Assembly (NCBI RefSeq): GCF_000948985.2
Contig: NZ_CP059733.1
Location: 1,612,001-1,676,000 of the forward strand
Direction: 5' to 3'
DNA: 64,000 nucleotides
Source of the DNA: Thalassomonas viridans
GTDB lineage: Bacteria; Pseudomonadota; Gammaproteobacteria; Enterobacterales; Alteromonadaceae
Both the position numbers and the translations under genes were made by a program. Under the pieces are notes generated by a model that saw nothing but the letters and a program-made list of their open reading frames with translations, did no database searches and had not been told where the DNA came from. The first letter of the stretch is position 1; each line of letters opens with the position of its first letter. Positions 60,473 through 64,000 of this stretch are shown piece by piece.

Positions 60473-60542
60473 CTCAACCGGTCATTTTTAAATGGAAAAA
60501 GTACTAGTTAACATGCAAATCCTTTCTCCAACAAGGATCTTT

Positions 60543-61118
60543 ATGGCTTCTGTTATGAAAAAATCTATTCCCTTATTATTGCTGCTCAGCAGTGCTTTTC
60601 CGTGCTTTGCAGATTCAAACCGGATCGGCTCAAGTTGGACCGATTTTCGCCTGGGCGACTCAAGTTTTGTCGGCGTCGATTATATGTTTTCCGGTGTTAA
60701 AGTCTCCGGTGAAGATCCCAAGCCCAAGTTGGCGGGCCTGAAAGCGGGTATCAGTATTTATGAGCAGATATCCCTTGAAGCCAATTATTTGCAAGGCACC
60801 AGTACCGGTGATGTGGCTGGTTTAGAGTTTGATGTTGAAGACAGCAAAGGCTTATACCTGCTGTTTAAATCCGGCAACGATACTTCGTTTGGTGTCGATA
60901 TTACTCTGGGCTATGCCAGTACCAAACTTACCGTCACCGGCGAAGAAAGCAGTTTTAACAGCAGTGAAGAGTATAACGGCTTTTCCTGGGGCATTTCATT
61001 TTATGACTCCTTTCCCAGCTTTGAAAATCTGCAAATGAAGATCGGTTATAAGTCCCTTTATGACGATGAAAATATCAAAATCGACGGTTTTACCCTGGGT
61101 TTTAACTATTACTTTTAA
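60543..61118 (+). CDS. Small outer-membrane beta-barrel protein
   Basis: AAGGA lies 5 nt before ATG 60543, so longer starts inside the IS end are excluded. The 191-residue protein has a signal peptide (SIPLLLLLSSAFPCFA) and alternating strands (FVGVDYMFSGVKVSGEDPKP, ISLEANYLQGTSTGDVAG, FGVDITLGYASTKLTVTGEE), ending GFNYYF with final Phe, typical for OmpA/porin-like barrels of about eight strands. It may follow an interrupted promoter region because IS630 sits just upstream. Confidence 0.8.
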   Translation: MASVMKKSIPLLLLLSSAFPCFADSNRIGSSWTDFRLGDSSFVGVDYMFSGVKVSGEDPKPKLAGLKAGISIYEQISLEANYLQGTSTGDVAGLEFDVEDSKGLYLLFKSGNDTSFGVDITLGYASTKLTVTGEESSFNSSEEYNGFSWGISFYDSFPSFENLQMKIGYKSLYDDENIKIDGFTLGFNYYF

Positions 61119-61172
61119 GTCATGTACTTCTAAGTAACCTACTTCCAAACAAGTTTAATAAGGTATTTTTTA

Positions 61173-62471
61173 ATGAATTCAGGAAAAAACAGCGCCTGGC
61201 CAAAGGCAAAAAAACTTGCCTTGATTTTGCCCGGTCTGTTGCTGGCGGGCTGTAACTCAGGCAGCAGCGAATCAGAAGAGCTGGCAAAAAACGTTGAAAT
61301 AGCGGTGCAAACCGAAAAAGGCACGATCATCGAGTCTTTTGTGATTTCAGAGAGCGAGATAGTGCTAAAGGAGGATGAGCAATACCAGCTCAGCGCCCGG
61401 GGCACGGATAAAAACGGCAATAGCCGGGACATTACCGACGAGCTTACCTGGACTTCCAGCAATGAAGCGGTTGCCAAAGTCAGCAGCAAAGGTCAGGTGA
61501 CCGGGGTAAGTTACTCAAGCGAAACCGTGACCATTACCGCTACCACCAATACCGGCGCAGCGGCAGAAGTTGCTGTGCTGGTGCAGGATTTAACGGTAGA
61601 GTCTATTGCCGTTAAGCAAAAATCTCCCGAAAGCGGCAATGTCTTGACCTGTATCGATGCCAGTTTTGCAATTGATGCCACCTATACCAATGGTACGACT
61701 TTTGAGAGAACGAGCAATATCACCTGGTCGGTAGATAATACGACCACAGCTACAATTGATACAGACGGTACTTTGCATACCTCTAGCGACAGCTTAGAGC
61801 AGACCACCATCAGTGCTACTTATGAAGGAAAAAGTGCAAACCTGACTGTGTCTGCCGATCCCGTTCAGCTCAACAGCCTGGATATCCGTACTCAGGCTGA
61901 TGAAGCCACTACCGCTATCAGCCTGGCTGTCGGCGAAAGGGTGCAGTTGCAGTCCCGGGCCAAGCTTGCCGGAGACAGCACCGAATATAATGCCGATGCG
62001 AATATCAACTGGCAGTTAACCGACAGTGCCTTGGCGGGTATTACCAATTCGGGCGGCAACAATGGTCAGCTGCTGGCATTGAAACCCGGCACTACAGCGC
62101 TTACTGCTAGCTGCGGCGGAAAAACCTCCAGTGCGACCATTACCGTTACCGGTGATGCGGCTTTGGAGAGTTTAACCTTGAATCAGGGCGATACCGCCAT
62201 AGGAGATGACGTTGAATCCATCAGCATCAATACCGGCGAGTCGGTGGAGCTGTCTCTGGATGCCAACTTTACCGGTAATGATACAGGGGTGAATGTAACT
62301 GAGTTTGTTACCTGGAGTGTTAACGGCAGTTCTCTTGTCACTACGGAAATAACTTCGGCGGGTACAGAAAATGCGCGTTATAAACTTACCGGTAAGTCAA
62401 CGACCGGGGAAGTGGTGATCACTGCGGTTTATGACGGTTCGAGTAAAACCATTAAGTTGTTGATTGAATAG
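61173..62471 (+). CDS. Lipoprotein with bacterial Ig-like (BIG2) domains
   Basis: The 432-residue protein has a lipobox LLAGC (KLALILPGLLLAGC). The rest is a chain of about four Ig-like domains: ELTWTSSNEAVAKVSSKGQV, NITWSVDNTTTATIDTDGTL, NINWQLTDSALAGITNSGGN and FVTWSVNGSSLVTTEITSAG, each with the BIG2-type W...V..V...G.V...G. It is likely surface-anchored and may bind polysaccharide or other cells. The preceding barrel gene is 54 bp upstream. Confidence 0.88.
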   Translation: MNSGKNSAWPKAKKLALILPGLLLAGCNSGSSESEELAKNVEIAVQTEKGTIIESFVISESEIVLKEDEQYQLSARGTDKNGNSRDITDELTWTSSNEAVAKVSSKGQVTGVSYSSETVTITATTNTGAAAEVAVLVQDLTVESIAVKQKSPESGNVLTCIDASFAIDATYTNGTTFERTSNITWSVDNTTTATIDTDGTLHTSSDSLEQTTISATYEGKSANLTVSADPVQLNSLDIRTQADEATTAISLAVGERVQLQSRAKLAGDSTEYNADANINWQLTDSALAGITNSGGNNGQLLALKPGTTALTASCGGKTSSATITVTGDAALESLTLNQGDTAIGDDVESISINTGESVELSLDANFTGNDTGVNVTEFVTWSVNGSSLVTTEITSAGTENARYKLTGKSTTGEVVITAVYDGSSKTIKLLIE

Positions 62472-62601
62472 CAAAGGTTGGGCTGGACGGGATTGAGGGC
62501 AAAGAACTTGCTGAAACCGTTTAGCCTTTTTTGATACTGTGTTTCGGCATATTTGTTATATTGCCGTGCGGGCAAGTTATTAACGGCAGCAGGAGGCATA
62601 C

Positions 62602-63510
62602 ATGGCGTTTAAAACTTTGATCAAAGCGGCCCGCCTGCCTTTTCTGATATTAACTCCTGTTTGTATATTGCTGGCTTATGCCTTGGCCCGAAGACAAGCC
62701 AGCGACGTCAGTCTGCTTGATACCGGCCTGATTTTTATCGGTGCCTTGGCGGCACATGTGGCGGTTAACCTGCTCAATGAATATCTGGATTTTAGCAGCG
62801 GCCTTGATTTAATTACCCGTAAAACCCCTTTTAGCGGCGGCAGCGGTGCTTTGCCCGCTGACCCCGCCAGCGCGCCGCTGATTTTAAAGGCAAGCTACCT
62901 GTGTATATTCCTGGTGTGTCTGGTGGAGGGATATTTTTTGCTGCTGGCGCCGTTGTCGGTGCAAGCCCGGCTGTGTTTGCTGTTTATTGGGGTAAGCGGA
63001 CTGCTTATTATTATCTGTTATACCCGTATCCTTAACCGCTTGCCCTGGCTTTGCCTGATAGCGCCAGGTTTGGGATTCGGCACTTTTATGGTGTTGGCGT
63101 CGGTATTACTGCTGACAGGGGAGATAACGGTTCAGGCGCTGCTCTTGTCGTTGGTGCCGTTTTTTCATATCAACAATTTGCTATTGCTTAACCAGTATCC
63201 CGACATCGAAGCGGATAAGTCGGTTGGCCGCAATCATTTTGCTATTGCCTATGGTATCGCCAACAGCAACCGGGTTTACGGTATTTTTATGTTGCTGCCT
63301 TTTTTGTTGCTGGGGGTTTTGATTTCAGCCGGAGCCTTACCCCTATTAAGCGTAATCGCGCTTATACCTTTATTGCCAGGCCTGGTGGTGGTGGCTGAAG
63401 TTAACCGACAGGGAGCGAATATTGCCGAACATCCCAAATATTTGGCCTTGAATGTGGCGGTGACTTTAGCTACCAGCCTGTTGCTGGCACTTTCCCTTTT
63501 ATTTGGCTAA
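62602..63510 (+). CDS. UbiA-family prenyltransferase
   Basis: The 302-residue protein has eight to nine membrane helices. The two prenyl-diphosphate Asp regions are seen: NLLNEYLDFSSGLD (first, N..EY.D...GLD) and NQYPDIEADKSVGR (second, D.EAD...G). This variant resembles MenA/1,4-dihydroxy-2-naphthoate-type UbiA proteins. The acceptor cannot be assigned. GCAGGAGGCATAC precedes the ATG. Confidence 0.88.
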   Translation: MAFKTLIKAARLPFLILTPVCILLAYALARRQASDVSLLDTGLIFIGALAAHVAVNLLNEYLDFSSGLDLITRKTPFSGGSGALPADPASAPLILKASYLCIFLVCLVEGYFLLLAPLSVQARLCLLFIGVSGLLIIICYTRILNRLPWLCLIAPGLGFGTFMVLASVLLLTGEITVQALLLSLVPFFHINNLLLLNQYPDIEADKSVGRNHFAIAYGIANSNRVYGIFMLLPFLLLGVLISAGALPLLSVIALIPLLPGLVVVAEVNRQGANIAEHPKYLALNVAVTLATSLLLALSLLFG

Positions 63511-63580
63511 GAGTTAGGTTAATAGTTCGGCTAACTGTTTAGCTAAGAGTTTGGCTAATTACTTGGATAATAGTTCGGTT
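63511..63580. repeat. Degenerate tandem repeats of AGTTYGGYTAA type
   Basis: About six 11-13-bp units (AGTTCGGCTAACT, AGTTTGGCTAATT, AGTTCGGTTAACT) fill the gap between the prenyltransferase and the minus-strand methyltransferase. Likely slippage. Confidence 0.65.
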
Positions 63581-64000
63581 AACTGTTCGTTGATGCCGAC
63601 AGCAGGTGCTGGTAATCGCTGATTATACCGGCAACCTCCTGCCGGGGATTTTTCTGCATGCGCCGGTAATGGGCCAGGGTTTGCGACAGGTATTGCCGGT
63701 GTTCTACCTGGCTAAAATCCCACATCTTGGCGCCGACGACGGAAACCGGGGCAAGCTGCTTAGTGGTTAATGCGCGGGTGGCAACATGAAGTATTTCATA
63801 GAAACGGCGGTTTTCTTTGACCAGCACCTCGTCAATCAGGCCGAGCTCTAGCTTTATCAGGGTCTGGCGCACTTTATAGTTGTGATGTACCGGGCATAAG
63901 ATAAATTCCAGCGCCTGCTTTGGGTTTGCCCGGATAATCTTCTCTACCAGCTCCGTCAGCAGATCGCCGCCGACCCCGGCAATAATGATCAGAGGCACAT
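63579..64000 (-). CDS. TrmK-type tRNA (adenine22-N1)-methyltransferase C-terminal part, cut by window end
   Basis: The frame is open to the window edge, so the gene starts beyond it; the GTG at 63998 is probably an internal Val. The 140 visible residues include LIIIAGVGGDLLTELVEKII, LEFILCPVHHNYKVRQTLIK and VKENRRFYEILHVATRAL, which is the TrmK/class I methyltransferase pattern (IAGMGG; L.P......R..L; E...F..I...). Confidence 0.75.
   Translation of the reverse strand, partial: VPLIIIAGVGGDLLTELVEKIIRANPKQALEFILCPVHHNYKVRQTLIKLELGLIDEVLVKENRRFYEILHVATRALTTKQLAPVSVVGAKMWDFSQVEHRQYLSQTLAHYRRMQKNPRQEVAGIISDYQHLLSASTNS

Larger units (their letters stand above)
59016..60508. mobile_element. IS630-family element with an accessory HTH gene
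   Basis: Inverted ends ACTAGTACCTTTTCCATTTAA (starting 59016) and its near-perfect complement (ending 60508) enclose 1493 bp and are flanked by TA on both sides (59014-59015 and 60509-60510), the standard IS630/Tc1 target. Inside are a transposase on the minus strand and a small HTH gene on the plus strand. Confidence 0.9.

Overview
The window looks like chromosome of a marine gammaproteobacterium of the Alteromonadales, plausibly Colwelliaceae/Thalassomonas. This is inferred from protein flavour (PEP-CTERM protein, LytS/LytTR pair, DUF6289-like peptide, CadC-like regulators, many secreted proteins) and a moderate base composition; no 16S or tRNA gene is visible to confirm it. Coordinates 1-6300 and about 26000-64000 read as ordinary chromosome. 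About 6300-25500 is an accessory region: AT-richer in many places, crowded with toxin-antitoxin modules, unknown small ORFs, a possible defence pair and three complete insertion sequences.

Layout. 1-6330: tail of a cation-diffusion-facilitator exporter, MscS channel, two unknown overlapping genes, a kelch-repeat periplasmic protein, and three secreted proteins, two of which share an exact 15-bp upstream element. 6326-6870: DinJ-YafQ-type toxin-antitoxin. 7255-9668: a two-helix SLATT/DUF4231-like membrane protein and a TIR-domain protein, separated by a decayed IS3 transposase fragment; a candidate antiphage pair. 10045-13456: an array bracketed by two look-alike terminators, holding a tyrosine recombinase that lacks catalytic residues, an AbrB-VapC pair and five small ORFs whose junctions repeatedly carry ACGGAAA(C). 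13527-15877 and 20732-23179: two different IS66 elements, each with exact 8-bp target duplications. 17230-18847: an IS3-family element with an A6G frameshift site. Between them lie a membrane-anchored coiled-coil protein, a tiny secreted peptide and a truncated-looking membrane protein. 23632-25462: two paralogous ribbon-helix-helix genes, an orphan antitoxin-like gene and a BrnT-BrnA module whose toxin has no normal start codon.

25792-27410: XRE regulator, an overlapping 53-aa double-glycine-leader peptide and a membrane protein, then a convergent cysteine-rich secreted peptide. 27883-35017: acetyltransferases, PEP-CTERM protein, LytS/LytTR two-component pair, beta-barrel protein, DUF998 and CopD-like membrane proteins. 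35030-40138: RND efflux operon (adaptor, pump, TetR regulator) with a clear TetR-type palindrome at its promoter. 40423-53809: DUF6289-like peptide, SRPBCC protein, beta-lactamase-fold hydrolase, SUMF1-fold protein without catalytic cysteines, CadC-like regulator, gluzincin protease, cyclase, flippase, SDR enzyme. 53819-54024: four tandem 52-bp repeats. 54094-56245: a secreted metzincin, a separate gene resembling the missing prodomain, a perfect 10+10-bp palindrome and a solo LuxR-type HTH protein. 56818-58938: CadC-like regulator with beta-propeller-like sensor. 59016-60508: an IS630 element that carries a LexA-like HTH gene inside its inverted repeats. 60543-64000: outer-membrane protein, Ig-like lipoprotein, UbiA prenyltransferase and the end of a TrmK-type methyltransferase.

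Functional threads are efflux and export, a large extracytoplasmic proteome, and a mobile region with toxin-antitoxin and probable defence genes. All assignments rest on reading motifs and sequence by eye; no database search was run.
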